Below are positions 14,554 to 22,735 of a stretch of DNA of 24,250 nucleotides, one piece after another. A program made the position numbers and the translations under genes. Position 1 is the first letter of the stretch, and each line of letters starts with the position of its first letter. The notes beneath the pieces were generated by a model, which ran no database searches, was not told the origin of the DNA, and saw only the letters and a program-made list of their open reading frames with translations. Origin of the DNA: JAYEIH01 sp034659995 (GTDB lineage: Archaea > Methanobacteriota_B > Thermococci > Methanofastidiosales > B48-G16). The DNA lies in NCBI GenBank assembly GCA_034659995.1, contig JAYEIH010000019.1, forward strand, positions 1-24,250. The letters run 5' to 3'.

Positions 14554-15791
14554 TGGAAATTCCAGAAGGAATAGAAAAACTTGCAAAAGAGGAAGAGATA
14601 GAGGAGAAAAAACTAATAAGGTATATAGAGGAAGGTAAGGTCGTTGTCCTGAAAAACTCAGGTCATGCTATTGAGCCCGCGCTTATTGGAAAGGAGACCC
14701 GGGTGAAGGTGAACGCCAATATTGGGACCTCCAGGGAATTTATCGATGTAGAGGAGGAAAAAGAAAAGGCGCGTGTTGCAGAAAAATATGGAGCGGATAC
14801 CATAATGGACCTCAGTACCGGCGGTGATCTTGATAAAATAAGAAAAGAAATAATGAAAGAGGTATCCATTCCCATAGGCACCGTTCCTATCTACCAGGCC
14901 GGAGAGGAACAGCTCAAAAAAAATAGGGCAATTATTGAGATGAGTGAGGACGATATGTTTAATTCTATTGAGAAGCATCTCAAGGATGGAGTCGATTTTA
15001 TTACCGTTCACACTGGCGTCACAAGAGGAACTATAACACGGCTAAAGGAGAGAGTATGCAGTGTTGTATCCAGAGGAGGGTCCTTTTTAGCAGCGTGGAT
15101 GATCCACAATGAGGAGGAGAATCCGCTGTACAGTAACTATGATTACCTTCTGGAGCTTGCCAAAGAGTACAATGCTGTCCTCAGCCTCGGAGATGGGCTG
15201 CGACCAGGGTGTATTCAGGATGCAACGGACTTTTCTCAGCTTTCAGAACTCTATACACTTGGAAGGCTGGTGAAAAGGGCGCGTGAGCACGATGTCCAGG
15301 CCATGGTGGAAGGACCGGGCCATATACCGATAGATCAGGTAGAAGCAAATGTTCTCTTGGAGAAAAAGATCTGTGATGATGCACCGTTCTACGTGCTCGG
15401 ACCGCTGGTAACCGATACATCTATAGGATACGACCATATCTCCGGTGCCATTGGCGGCGCTATCGCTGCACTTCATGGTACGGATTTTCTCTGTTATGTC
15501 ACCCCAGCCGAACATCTTGGACTGCCGACAGTGGAAGACGTAAAACAGGGAGTTATTGCCTCCAAGATCGCGGCACACTCCGTTAATTTACTGAGAAAGA
15601 AACGGTCGTTCAAAGAAGACATAACGATCGATGAGGCACGGAGGGATCTAAACTGGAAGGAGCAGATAGAGCACAGCATTGACCCTGAACATGCACGCGC
15701 TGTCCGTGAGGAACGATCCGATAATATGGAGACGTGCAGCATGTGCGGTGACCTCTGTGCCATAAAGATCTTGAGGGAGGAGTTAAAATAA
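14553..15791 (+). CDS. thiC: Phosphomethylpyrimidine synthase ThiC
   Basis: ThiC is a radical SAM enzyme that turns aminoimidazole ribotide into the pyrimidine phosphate of thiamine. The 412-residue product is the short archaeal form, without the bacterial N-terminal domain. Conserved blocks are ANIGTS (near 54-59), GTVPIYQA, DFITVHTGV, SLGDGLRPG, VEGPGHIP and YVTPAEHLGLP. The C-terminal iron-sulfur motif is CSMCGDLC (Cys395, 398, 402), with three residues before the last Cys where the bacterial motif has four. A paralogue making hydroxybenzimidazole (BzaF) has a similar motif, but the neighbours thi4 and thiDN favour thiamine. It overlaps thi4 by one base. Confidence 0.94.
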   Translation: MEIPEGIEKLAKEEEIEEKKLIRYIEEGKVVVLKNSGHAIEPALIGKETRVKVNANIGTSREFIDVEEEKEKARVAEKYGADTIMDLSTGGDLDKIRKEIMKEVSIPIGTVPIYQAGEEQLKKNRAIIEMSEDDMFNSIEKHLKDGVDFITVHTGVTRGTITRLKERVCSVVSRGGSFLAAWMIHNEEENPLYSNYDYLLELAKEYNAVLSLGDGLRPGCIQDATDFSQLSELYTLGRLVKRAREHDVQAMVEGPGHIPIDQVEANVLLEKKICDDAPFYVLGPLVTDTSIGYDHISGAIGGAIAALHGTDFLCYVTPAEHLGLPTVEDVKQGVIASKIAAHSVNLLRKKRSFKEDITIDEARRDLNWKEQIEHSIDPEHARAVREERSDNMETCSMCGDLCAIKILREELK

Positions 15792-17098
15792 ACGCGTTGT
15801 CCATTGCAGGCTCAGATCCAGTTGCAGGAGCGGGAATTCAGGCTGATATCAAGACCTTTCATGCCTTTGACATATACTGTGCTACTGTGATAACCTCAGT
15901 TGTTATACAGAGCACAGAAGGTGTCTTTGAACGGCGAGATCTATCCCCCGAAGCTGTGGAACAACAATTAAAAGCCGTTTTAAGAGATTTAGACATTAAA
16001 GTGGTAAAGATAGGCGTGCTGCCAACTAAAAAGATAGTAAAAGTTGTAAAAAAGCATATAACGGATTATACGGTTGTTTTCGATCCGGTCATCTTCTCAA
16101 GCAGTGGATATCGCCTGATGGATGAGGAAGCTGTCGATTACCTTCGCAAATCCTTTTTTTCCGATATTTTTTTGATCACGCCAAACAGAGAAGAAGCGGC
16201 GATTCTTGCAGGGATGGAGATGGGTCCAGAGGATCAGATAAAAAAAGCCTGCAAAGTCCTGCATGAAACGGGAGCGAGAAATGTCCTGATAACGGGAACT
16301 GGTCGAGACATACTTTACAACGGAAAGGAGTTCCGTGAGTTTGCCTCTGAGAGAATAGAAAAAGACGTCCACGGAACAGGTTGCACTTTCTCCTCTGCCA
16401 TCGCAGCAAATCTTGCAGAGGATAGGGCGCTTACTGAGTCTGTGAAGAGAGCAAAGGAGTATATTACAGGTGCTATAAAAGCTTCAAAAAACATAGGTAA
16501 AGGGCAAAATGTTATAGATCATTTTTATAAGGTGAAAAAGAAAGCTGAACGGTATCAAATAATAAAAGATCTTAAAGAGGCCTATAAATTATTGAAAGAA
16601 GAAGATATTCATGATCTCATACCTGAAGTTCAGTCCAACCTCGTTTTTGCTCTTAAAAATGCCGATTCGGCAGAGGAAGTTGCAGGATTTCCAGGCAGGA
16701 TTATAAAAGTTAATGAAGATATAACGACGGTTTCCGCGCCTGAGTTCGGTGCCTCTCGTCATATGGCTAATCTTATACTTGAAACAATGAAATACAGTCC
16801 GAAAACACGTTCTGTTATGAATATAAAATACTCAGAGGTCGCAGTGAGGGCATGCAAGGATCTGCAGTATAATCTTTCCTTTATCGATAGAAAAAAAGAG
16901 CCAAAATCATTAAAGGAAAAGGAAGGAAAGACTCTGAAATGGGAGATCGAAGAGGTGTTCAAGCAGTTGGAAATAGCTCCCGATCTTATTTACGATACAG
17001 GGGATATCGGAAAGGAGGCTATGATAAGAGTTTTTGGGAAAACGCCGAGAGAGGTAGCTGAGAAGGTAATAAAAATAAAAAGAAAAATAAGGTCATAA
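15788..17098 (+). CDS. thiDN: ThiD-ThiN fusion: pyrimidine kinase and thiamine-phosphate synthase
   Basis: The ThiD part phosphorylates hydroxymethylpyrimidine (phosphate) and the ThiN part joins it to the thiazole. ThiD shows SIAGSDPVAGAGIQAD at the start, FDPVI and GTGCTFSSAI (about 193-202, counted from TTG 15797). ThiN (about 260 to the end) shows PEFGASRHMANLI, DRKKEP and DTGDIGKEAMIR. The start is unclear. TTG 15797 is the first normal start codon, but GGGAGGAG (15775-15782) is 5 nt before ATA 15788, and INALSIAGSDP from there matches the usual ThiD start. I therefore give 15788 as the likely translated start, and 15797 is the conservative one. It is the third gene of the thiamine operon and completes it apart from the final kinase ThiL. 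Confidence 0.9.
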   Translation: MNALSIAGSDPVAGAGIQADIKTFHAFDIYCATVITSVVIQSTEGVFERRDLSPEAVEQQLKAVLRDLDIKVVKIGVLPTKKIVKVVKKHITDYTVVFDPVIFSSSGYRLMDEEAVDYLRKSFFSDIFLITPNREEAAILAGMEMGPEDQIKKACKVLHETGARNVLITGTGRDILYNGKEFREFASERIEKDVHGTGCTFSSAIAANLAEDRALTESVKRAKEYITGAIKASKNIGKGQNVIDHFYKVKKKAERYQIIKDLKEAYKLLKEEDIHDLIPEVQSNLVFALKNADSAEEVAGFPGRIIKVNEDITTVSAPEFGASRHMANLILETMKYSPKTRSVMNIKYSEVAVRACKDLQYNLSFIDRKKEPKSLKEKEGKTLKWEIEEVFKQLEIAPDLIYDTGDIGKEAMIRVFGKTPREVAEKVIKIKRKIRS

Positions 17099-17641
17099 CT
17101 CATTCCTCCATAATGCAGAACTAATGACAAGTACCCATAGACATATGACAACTGCCCCTATTGTCTCGGGTATGGCAACGCCCTTCCACTCGGGAATCAG
17201 TGCTGTTACGAGGCCTACCGCAATGCCCACTATGGAAAAAACTCCAATCTTTCTCTTTCTTTTTAAAATAATAATACCGAAAAGAAAGATGGAAATAGAG
17301 GCCAGGAGGTAAAACCCCACGGAAAAAGCATAATGAGGATCTGTTCCTTCGGGAAAGAGACCTATGCAGATCAGAAAAAGAGTGCTCGCCATAAATGCAA
17401 GCCCTGCGCCCTTTTCGTATTTTTTTACCTTGGAATACAGAAACAAGGCAAAGACAAACCCAAAAATACCTGTAAGAATAAGCCCCATATTGAAAATATA
17501 GTTCTTTTCGCCACCTACTTGACCCATGTCACTCAGTGCGTTCCCCGTAAACTGGAAATCGTGGATGTACACTGTAGTTGCTATAAATACAAAAGCGGTC
17601 AGCGGCGTTAAAAAACCGAATAGTGCATATTTTCTGTCCAT
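17093..17641 (-). CDS. DUF998-like integral membrane protein
   Basis: The 182-residue protein has six likely helices and short loops. The segment after helix 1, GNALSDMGQ (33-41), and the later LFPEGTDP...H (about 94-103) resemble the DUF998 family, six-helix proteins of unknown function. No enzyme motif can be named with confidence. The ATG is 25 nt after a TATA box (17661-17671, minus strand), so it is probably leaderless. The stop overlaps that of thiDN by 6 nt. It is divergent from the oxidoreductase operon. Confidence 0.75.
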   Translation of the reverse strand: MDRKYALFGFLTPLTAFVFIATTVYIHDFQFTGNALSDMGQVGGEKNYIFNMGLILTGIFGFVFALFLYSKVKKYEKGAGLAFMASTLFLICIGLFPEGTDPHYAFSVGFYLLASISIFLFGIIILKRKRKIGVFSIVGIAVGLVTALIPEWKGVAIPETIGAVVICLWVLVISSALWRNEL

Positions 17642-17660
17642 AAAAAAAGTATACCGAAGA

Positions 17661-17671
17661 AAAATATAAAG
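17661..17671 (-). promoter_or_regulatory. TATA box for the DUF998-like gene
   Basis: The minus strand reads CTTTATATTTT, centred 25 nt before ATG 17641. Confidence 0.45.
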
Positions 17672-17732
17672 ATTGCGATCTCTATAGACTGATCTGGTAA
17701 ACGGTAGGGATAGTAGAGAAGGAAGGCAACGT

Positions 17733-17765
17733 TAATCTTTTTATTTCGGCGAACAACGAAGATTA
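17733..17765. repeat. Imperfect symmetric site upstream of the oxidoreductase operon
   Basis: TAATCTT (17733-17739) and AAGATTA (17759-17765) are inverted copies. Between them TTCGGCGAA (17745-17753) is itself symmetric. It lies about 40 nt upstream of the operon TATA, so it could bind a regulator. The evidence is weak. Confidence 0.3.
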
Positions 17766-17803
17766 TTCTATAATTTTATCAAGGCGAGACAATTGAACGA
17801 AAC

Positions 17804-17813
17804 AGTTTTAAAG
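17804..17813 (+). promoter_or_regulatory. Likely promoter of the two-oxidoreductase operon
   Basis: CGAAACAGTTTTAAAGTTTAA looks like a BRE followed by a TATA box. A transcript starting near 17835 would carry a leader of about 33 nt with AGGAGG (17855-17860) before ATG 17868. Because the next seven genes follow without gaps, this is the only promoter I can see for all eight. Confidence 0.4.
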
Positions 17814-17867
17814 TTTAAAGAAGATATGGAACTGCTCGTATTATAATGACTAATAGGAGGCAAAATA

Positions 17868-18419
17868 ATGATGGAGATAAGGTTTCACGGAAGAGGCGGT
17901 CAGGGTGCAGTGACAGCTGCAAACCTCCTGGCAGAGGCCTGTTTCAAGGAAGGTAAAGATGTTCAAGCCTTTCCCATGTTTGGAGTGGAGAGGAGAGGTG
18001 CCCCGGTCACAGCATTTCTCAGAGTTGATAGGAATGCTATCCGTATAAAATCATATATTTACAACCCGGACGTTGTGGTGGGGTTGGATACTGTGCTTTT
18101 AGAGTCCATAGACGTCACCTCAGGCTTGAAGGAAGATGGTGCAATAGTGCTGAACACTGATAAAAAGCTGGATGAACTTGGATTGAAGGCCAAAACTATA
18201 GGCCTGGCAAATGCTACAAAGATAGCTATAGACCATAGGCTTGGAAGTAAGGCCTCGCCTATTGTCAACACAGCAATTCTGGGCAGTTTTGTAAAAACAA
18301 CAGGATTTGTAAAGATAGACACTGTCCTGGATACGATAAAAGAAAAAGCACCTGCAAAAAGGGAAGAGAATGCTGCAGCTGCAAAGGAAGCATATGAGAA
18401 CACGGAGGTATATACATGA
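17868..18419 (+). CDS. porG: 2-oxoacid:ferredoxin oxidoreductase, gamma subunit (first copy)
   Basis: This 183-residue protein is the gamma subunit of a four-subunit oxidoreductase that oxidises a 2-oxoacid with CoA to acyl-CoA and CO2, passing electrons to ferredoxin. The start RFHGRGGQGAVTAA, FGVERRGAP and the later GSKASPIVNTAILG are the family's hallmarks. AGGAGG is 7 nt before ATG 17868. The next ATG (17871) is also possible. It precedes delta, alpha and beta genes that resemble the 2-oxoisovalerate enzyme. In Pyrococcus one gamma at this place serves both enzymes, whereas here a second gamma follows at 20739. A 32-base stretch (17889-17920) is identical to that second copy. It is the first gene of the operon. 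Confidence 0.92.
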   Translation: MMEIRFHGRGGQGAVTAANLLAEACFKEGKDVQAFPMFGVERRGAPVTAFLRVDRNAIRIKSYIYNPDVVVGLDTVLLESIDVTSGLKEDGAIVLNTDKKLDELGLKAKTIGLANATKIAIDHRLGSKASPIVNTAILGSFVKTTGFVKIDTVLDTIKEKAPAKREENAAAAKEAYENTEVYT

Positions 18420-18700
18420 GTAAAGATGAGAAGATAGAGATTGAGGGTGTCAGCGATATGCCGCCGATGGCAATGTCATCCGGAACAACGTTGTACAACA
18501 AAACAGGATCTTGGCGGTCTATGAAGCCTGTGCTTGATGAGAATAAATGCATTAAATGTGGTACATGCTGGAAGTTCTGTCCTAACGCATGTATAAGCGC
18601 CACTGAGTATCCCGAGTTTGATCTTGAGTACTGCAAAGGTTGCGGGATATGTGCTGAAGAGTGCCCTGTCGACGCCATTAAGATGGTGAGGGAGTGGTGA
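18416..18700 (+). CDS. vorD: VOR-like oxidoreductase, delta (ferredoxin) subunit
   Basis: The 94-residue iron-sulfur subunit carries two [4Fe-4S] motifs: CIKCGTCWKFCPNAC and CKGCGICAEECP. The clusters pass electrons from the catalytic subunits to ferredoxin. The start MPPMAMSSGTTLYNKTGSWR resembles the Pyrococcus 2-oxoisovalerate delta subunit (SLGTTLVNPTGDWR, from memory) more than the pyruvate one, so I assign it to a VOR-like enzyme. It overlaps gamma by 4 nt (ATGA at 18416-18419) and is followed by alpha after 4 nt. Confidence 0.85.
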   Translation: MSKDEKIEIEGVSDMPPMAMSSGTTLYNKTGSWRSMKPVLDENKCIKCGTCWKFCPNACISATEYPEFDLEYCKGCGICAEECPVDAIKMVREW

Positions 18701-18704
18701 TCCA

Positions 18705-19868
18705 ATGGCAAAAAGGGTTATAGAAGGAAATCATGCCGTTTCATACGGAGCAAAGGACGCTCGAGCAGAGGTGATTGCTGCATATCCAATAACCCCACAA
18801 ACACATGTGGTAGAGCTTTTAAGTGAGTTCTGTGCCTCAGGAAAGTTGGATGCCAAATTTATCAAGGTAGAGTCCGAACACTCGGCGATGGCTGCGTGTG
18901 TCGGGGCTTCGGCCGGTGGTGCACGGGCCTTTACCGCCACATCCTCCCAAGGATTGGCATTGATGCATGAGATGCTTCACTGGGCCGCGAATGGACGGCA
19001 TCCAATTGTCATGGCAGACATTAACAGAGCAATGGGTCCGCCGTGGAACATCTGGACGGATCAAAACGATTCTATAGCTCAGAGAGACACAGGATGGCTC
19101 CAGTTCTACTGCTGTACAAATCAGGAGGTCTATGATACAACGCTTATGACCTTCAAAATCTGCGAGAATGAGGATGTGTTACTTCCTGGGATGTTAGTAC
19201 TCGATGCCTTTGTACTCTCACATACCACAGAAGTTGTGGATATGCCTCCGCAGGAAGAAATAGATGAGTTTTTACCGTCATACAGTGCTAAATACAAAAT
19301 GGATCTTGAGGATCCGCGAGCCTTTGGCGGTCTGATGTTTCCTGACCATTACTATGAGCTCAAGTACCAACAGCATGAGTCCATGAAAAATGCACTTGAT
19401 ATAATAGAGGAAGTGGGTAGAGAGTTTGAGGATCGATTTGGTCGATACTACGGTCTCATAGAGGAGTACAGAAATGAGGATGCCGATATTATTCTCATAG
19501 TTTCAGGGACAATTGCTCAGACCTCTAAAGATTCTATAGATGCTGTGAGAAAGGAGGGAACGAAGGCAGGACTGATAAGGGTTCGGTCACTCAGACCGTT
19601 TCCCAAAGAGAAGCTTAGAGAAGCCGCTTCAGATGCGGAGACACTGCTCGTTCTTGATAGGAATATTTCCTTCGGAAGCGGCGGTGTGCTCTTTACAGAG
19701 ACAAGGTCAGCGTTTTATGAAAAGGACGATGCTCCTGGGATATACAGCGTTGTTCTGGGACTGGGCGGGAGAGATGTTACCTTTGATGATATTATGGCAA
19801 TAATAAAAAAAGGCAAAGAAAAGAAGTTTAAGAAAGAAGAAGTTAACTGGTGGGGTGTTAAATTATGA
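18705..19868 (+). CDS. vorA: VOR-like oxidoreductase, alpha subunit
   Basis: The 387-residue alpha subunit forms much of the substrate and CoA side of the active site. Family blocks are AAYPITPQTHVVE, ESEHSAMAACVGAS, ATSSQGLALMHEM and IAQRDTGW. SSQGLALMHEMLHWAANG and NRAMGPPWNIW match what I recall of 2-oxoisovalerate alpha subunits, while the second alpha in this operon (21554) matches pyruvate-type. Actual substrate (branched-chain, pyruvate or other 2-oxoacid) needs testing. GGTGAT precedes the ATG. The stop overlaps the beta start by 4 nt. Confidence 0.88.
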   Translation: MAKRVIEGNHAVSYGAKDARAEVIAAYPITPQTHVVELLSEFCASGKLDAKFIKVESEHSAMAACVGASAGGARAFTATSSQGLALMHEMLHWAANGRHPIVMADINRAMGPPWNIWTDQNDSIAQRDTGWLQFYCCTNQEVYDTTLMTFKICENEDVLLPGMLVLDAFVLSHTTEVVDMPPQEEIDEFLPSYSAKYKMDLEDPRAFGGLMFPDHYYELKYQQHESMKNALDIIEEVGREFEDRFGRYYGLIEEYRNEDADIILIVSGTIAQTSKDSIDAVRKEGTKAGLIRVRSLRPFPKEKLREAASDAETLLVLDRNISFGSGGVLFTETRSAFYEKDDAPGIYSVVLGLGGRDVTFDDIMAIIKKGKEKKFKKEEVNWWGVKL

Positions 19869-20746
19869 AATACACAATACCAAAAGAGGAGTTAATGTAT
19901 GAGGGCACCGTGGACTGCCAGGGATGTGGAGCCAGTCTTGCAATGAGGTATGCGTTAAAAGCACTGGGGAAGAAAACAATGATCGTGATCCCTGCGTGCT
20001 GCTGGAGTGTTATTGCCGGTCCATTCCCGTATTCCGCCTTACAAGTTCCGGTGTACCATACAGCCTTTGAAACGGCTGCCATAGCATCTTCGGGATTGAA
20101 GGCTGCGCTTGATGTAAAAGGAGTGGATGCCAATGTCGTGGCATGGGCAGGAGATGGTGGCACATTTGATATTGGTATTCAAGCTCTTAGTGGCGCTGCA
20201 GAGAGAAACGAGGATATTATCTATGTATGCTACGACAATGAAGCCTATATGAACACGGGAATACAGCGATCGTCGGCCACACCGTACAAATCATGGACAA
20301 CGACAACACCCACAGAGCACCCGAAGGCAATGCCTAAGAAGGACATCGATGACATTATGGTGGCCCATAAGATACCGTATCTTGCTACTGCCAGTGTCGC
20401 TTATCCTGAGGATTTTATTGCAAAAATGAAAAAAGCAAAAGATATAAAAGGTACTAAGTTTATTCATATCCTTGCCCCCTGTCCCACAGGATGGCGGTCA
20501 CTTCCTGAGTATACGATAAAACTGGCACGACTGGCAGTACAAACTAATATCTTTCCGTTATACGAAGTAGAAGATGGAAAATACACAATTAATAAAAAGC
20601 CAAAGAACCCAAAGCCTGTGGGAGAATATCTGAAACTCCAGGGGAGATTCAAGCATCTGAAGGAAAAAGATGTTAAGGATATACAGGAAGCCACTGACAA
20701 GAAGTGGAAAGAAATACTAAAAAAAGAGGAGATAAAAGATGTATGA
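19865..20746 (+). CDS. vorB: VOR-like oxidoreductase, beta (thiamine diphosphate) subunit
   Basis: The 293-residue beta subunit binds thiamine diphosphate and the proximal [4Fe-4S] cluster. GDGGTFDIG (96-104) and the following DNEAYMNTG (124-132) are the Mg-TPP site. Likely cluster cysteines lie in CQGCG, PACCW and APCPTGWR. The end (PVGEYLKLQGRFKHL) is shared almost word for word with the second beta. It overlaps alpha by 4 nt and the next gamma by 8 nt (20739-20746), tying the two gene sets into one operon. It needs the cofactor made by the thiamine operon just upstream. Confidence 0.88.
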   Translation: MKYTIPKEELMYEGTVDCQGCGASLAMRYALKALGKKTMIVIPACCWSVIAGPFPYSALQVPVYHTAFETAAIASSGLKAALDVKGVDANVVAWAGDGGTFDIGIQALSGAAERNEDIIYVCYDNEAYMNTGIQRSSATPYKSWTTTTPTEHPKAMPKKDIDDIMVAHKIPYLATASVAYPEDFIAKMKKAKDIKGTKFIHILAPCPTGWRSLPEYTIKLARLAVQTNIFPLYEVEDGKYTINKKPKNPKPVGEYLKLQGRFKHLKEKDVKDIQEATDKKWKEILKKEEIKDV

Positions 20747-21287
20747 AGTAAGATTTCATGGAAGAGGCGGTCAGGGTGCAGTGACAGCTGCCACCATCTT
20801 GGCCGATGCAGCGTTTCGTGAAGGAAAGGACGTTCAGGCGTTTCCCAAGTTTGGAGTGGAAAGAAGAGGCGCTCCGGTTACGGCTTTTGTGAGGATGGAC
20901 GAAAACCCTATTGACCTTAAAACGCAGATATATGAGCCTGACTGTGTGGTAGTGCTTGATCCATCGCTGTTGGATGCAGTTGATGTAACAAAAGGACTTA
21001 AAAAAGATGGCAAAATAGTTATCAACACCTCCAAAGACGCAGACAAGTTTAGTTTTGGCGAGGGAAAGGTCTATACAATAGATGCCACCACAATCGCTGT
21101 AAAAAACGGACTTGGAAGTAAAACGAGCCCCATAGTGAACACTGCCATTCTCGGTGCTTACTCAAAAGCGATTGGCAACGTTAGGATAGACTCCATTGTT
21201 GAATCAGTCGGCGAGAAAGTTCCGAGAAAAAAAGAAGGAAATAAAAAAGCCGCTAGAGAGGCATACGAAAAAACGGAGGGGGAATAA
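20739..21287 (+). CDS. porG: 2-oxoacid:ferredoxin oxidoreductase, gamma subunit (second copy)
   Basis: This 182-residue gamma subunit is a paralogue of the one at 17868. The N-terminal RFHGRGGQGAVTAA, DVQAFP and FGVERRGAPVTAF are the same, while the middle differs. GAGGAGAT (20725-20732) lies 6 nt upstream, inside the end of the beta gene. Its presence gives the second enzyme its own gamma, unlike the shared gamma of Pyrococcus. It lies directly before the pyruvate-type delta gene (2 nt gap), so it probably belongs with that enzyme. Confidence 0.92.
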   Translation: MYEVRFHGRGGQGAVTAATILADAAFREGKDVQAFPKFGVERRGAPVTAFVRMDENPIDLKTQIYEPDCVVVLDPSLLDAVDVTKGLKKDGKIVINTSKDADKFSFGEGKVYTIDATTIAVKNGLGSKTSPIVNTAILGAYSKAIGNVRIDSIVESVGEKVPRKKEGNKKAAREAYEKTEGE

Positions 21288-21289
21288 AA

Positions 21290-21553
21290 ATGGTAAAAAT
21301 AACTCTTGGCGCGATAAATAAGGTTCCGGGAAGCTCAAAAAATTACAAGACCGGAAGCTGGAGAACTTTAAAGCCAGAAATAGATAGAGAAAAGTGCAAA
21401 AAGTGCTGGATATGTTATAAATACTGCCCTGAAGGGTGCATTGCAAAAAAAGACAATGGTCCTGCGTTTGATTATGATTACTGTAAGGGCTGCGGCATTT
21501 GTGCAGAGGAATGTCCTTTTGATGCAATAAAAATGGTAAAGGAGGAGAAATAA
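21290..21553 (+). CDS. porD: Pyruvate-type oxidoreductase, delta (ferredoxin) subunit
   Basis: The 87-residue subunit has two [4Fe-4S] motifs, CKKCWICYKYCPEGC and CKGCGICAEECP. The start with VPGSSKNYKTGSWRTLKP resembles the Pyrococcus pyruvate delta subunit (IPGSSVINKTGSWR, from memory). It follows gamma after 2 nt and its stop touches the alpha start, with no gap. It carries electrons out to ferredoxin. Confidence 0.87.
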   Translation: MVKITLGAINKVPGSSKNYKTGSWRTLKPEIDREKCKKCWICYKYCPEGCIAKKDNGPAFDYDYCKGCGICAEECPFDAIKMVKEEK

Positions 21554-22735
21554 ATGACAAAGACAACAATAAGAGGGAATATGGCCACTGCCCTTGGCGC
21601 AAAATTATGCAGGCCAGATGTAGTTCCTGCCTATCCCATAACGCCATCCACACTTTTCCCTGAAAAAATATCTGAGTATATAGCAGGTGGTGAGATGGAT
21701 GCGGATATGATCAGGGTGGAGTCGGAACACTCCGCAATGTCCGCGTGTATCGGTGCAAGCTGTACCGGTGCCAGGGTCTGTACGGCATCTGCCAGCCAGG
21801 GTGTATCCCTGATGAGTGAGATGATGTTTATCGCTTCCGGCATGAGACTGCCAATAGTCATGGCTGTTGGCAATAGAGCTCTTTCGGCTCCGATTAATAT
21901 ATGGTGCGACCATCAGGATACCATATCACAGAGAGATACAGGATGGCTGCAGTTCTATGCGGAGAAGAACCAGGAAGGGCTGGATCTGATGATACTTGCA
22001 TTTAAAATCTGTGAGGATGAACGTGTTCTTTTACCCGCTACTGTTGGTATAGATGCCTTTGTTCTTACACACACTATAGAGGCAGTGGACGTGCCGGCCC
22101 AAAAACTTGTGGATGAGTTCTTGCCAAAATACAAAGCTGTACAAACCCTCGATCCGGAGAATCCAATGACCTTTGGTTCATTTGGTACACCCGAGTTCTA
22201 TCAGGAGTTCAAGTATGACCAGACAAGAGCCATTGAAAAATCAAGTGAGGTCATAGATGAGGCATTTGCAGAGTTTAAAGAGAAGTTTGGCAGGGAGTAC
22301 AGGAAGATCATGCCCTATAAGTGCGAGGATGCAGATGTTATTATCCTTACTATGGGCTCAATGAGTGGTACTGCCCGTGTTGCCGTGGATAAAATGCGTG
22401 AAGAAGGAAAAAAGGTTGGATGTGCTAAATTAACGGTATACAGGCCCTTCCCGGCTAAAGAACTAATGGAACTGGCAAAAAATGCCAAGGTACTTGCGGT
22501 CGTGGACAGAGATATATCCCCTGGCTTTGGAGGTGCGGTATACGGTGAGGTCTCGGCTCAGTTTGTTAACAAGTCCGAGCATCCGTTGATCACCGATTAC
22601 ATAATAGGCCTTGGAGGAAGAGAGATTGAGATAGAGAGCTTTGAGGAGATGTACGAGAAATCAACAAAGGCTGCAGAGAAAGGGAAGGTAGAAAAACCCG
22701 TAGAATGGATAAATATGAACGAGGAGGTGCTCTAA
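21554..22735 (+). CDS. porA: Pyruvate:ferredoxin oxidoreductase, alpha subunit
   Basis: The 393-residue alpha subunit has PAYPITPSTLFPEKISEY, ESEHSAMSACIGAS, GMRLPIVMAVGNRALSAP, INIW and ISQRDTGWLQFY. The STLxPEKISE and GNRALSAPINIW blocks are those I associate with archaeal pyruvate-type alpha subunits, and differ clearly from the first alpha in this operon. The enzyme interconverts pyruvate and acetyl-CoA plus CO2, working either to oxidise pyruvate or to fix CO2. AAAGGAGG-like sequence precedes ATG 21554. The beta gene starts directly after its stop. Confidence 0.9.
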   Translation: MTKTTIRGNMATALGAKLCRPDVVPAYPITPSTLFPEKISEYIAGGEMDADMIRVESEHSAMSACIGASCTGARVCTASASQGVSLMSEMMFIASGMRLPIVMAVGNRALSAPINIWCDHQDTISQRDTGWLQFYAEKNQEGLDLMILAFKICEDERVLLPATVGIDAFVLTHTIEAVDVPAQKLVDEFLPKYKAVQTLDPENPMTFGSFGTPEFYQEFKYDQTRAIEKSSEVIDEAFAEFKEKFGREYRKIMPYKCEDADVIILTMGSMSGTARVAVDKMREEGKKVGCAKLTVYRPFPAKELMELAKNAKVLAVVDRDISPGFGGAVYGEVSAQFVNKSEHPLITDYIIGLGGREIEIESFEEMYEKSTKAAEKGKVEKPVEWINMNEEVL

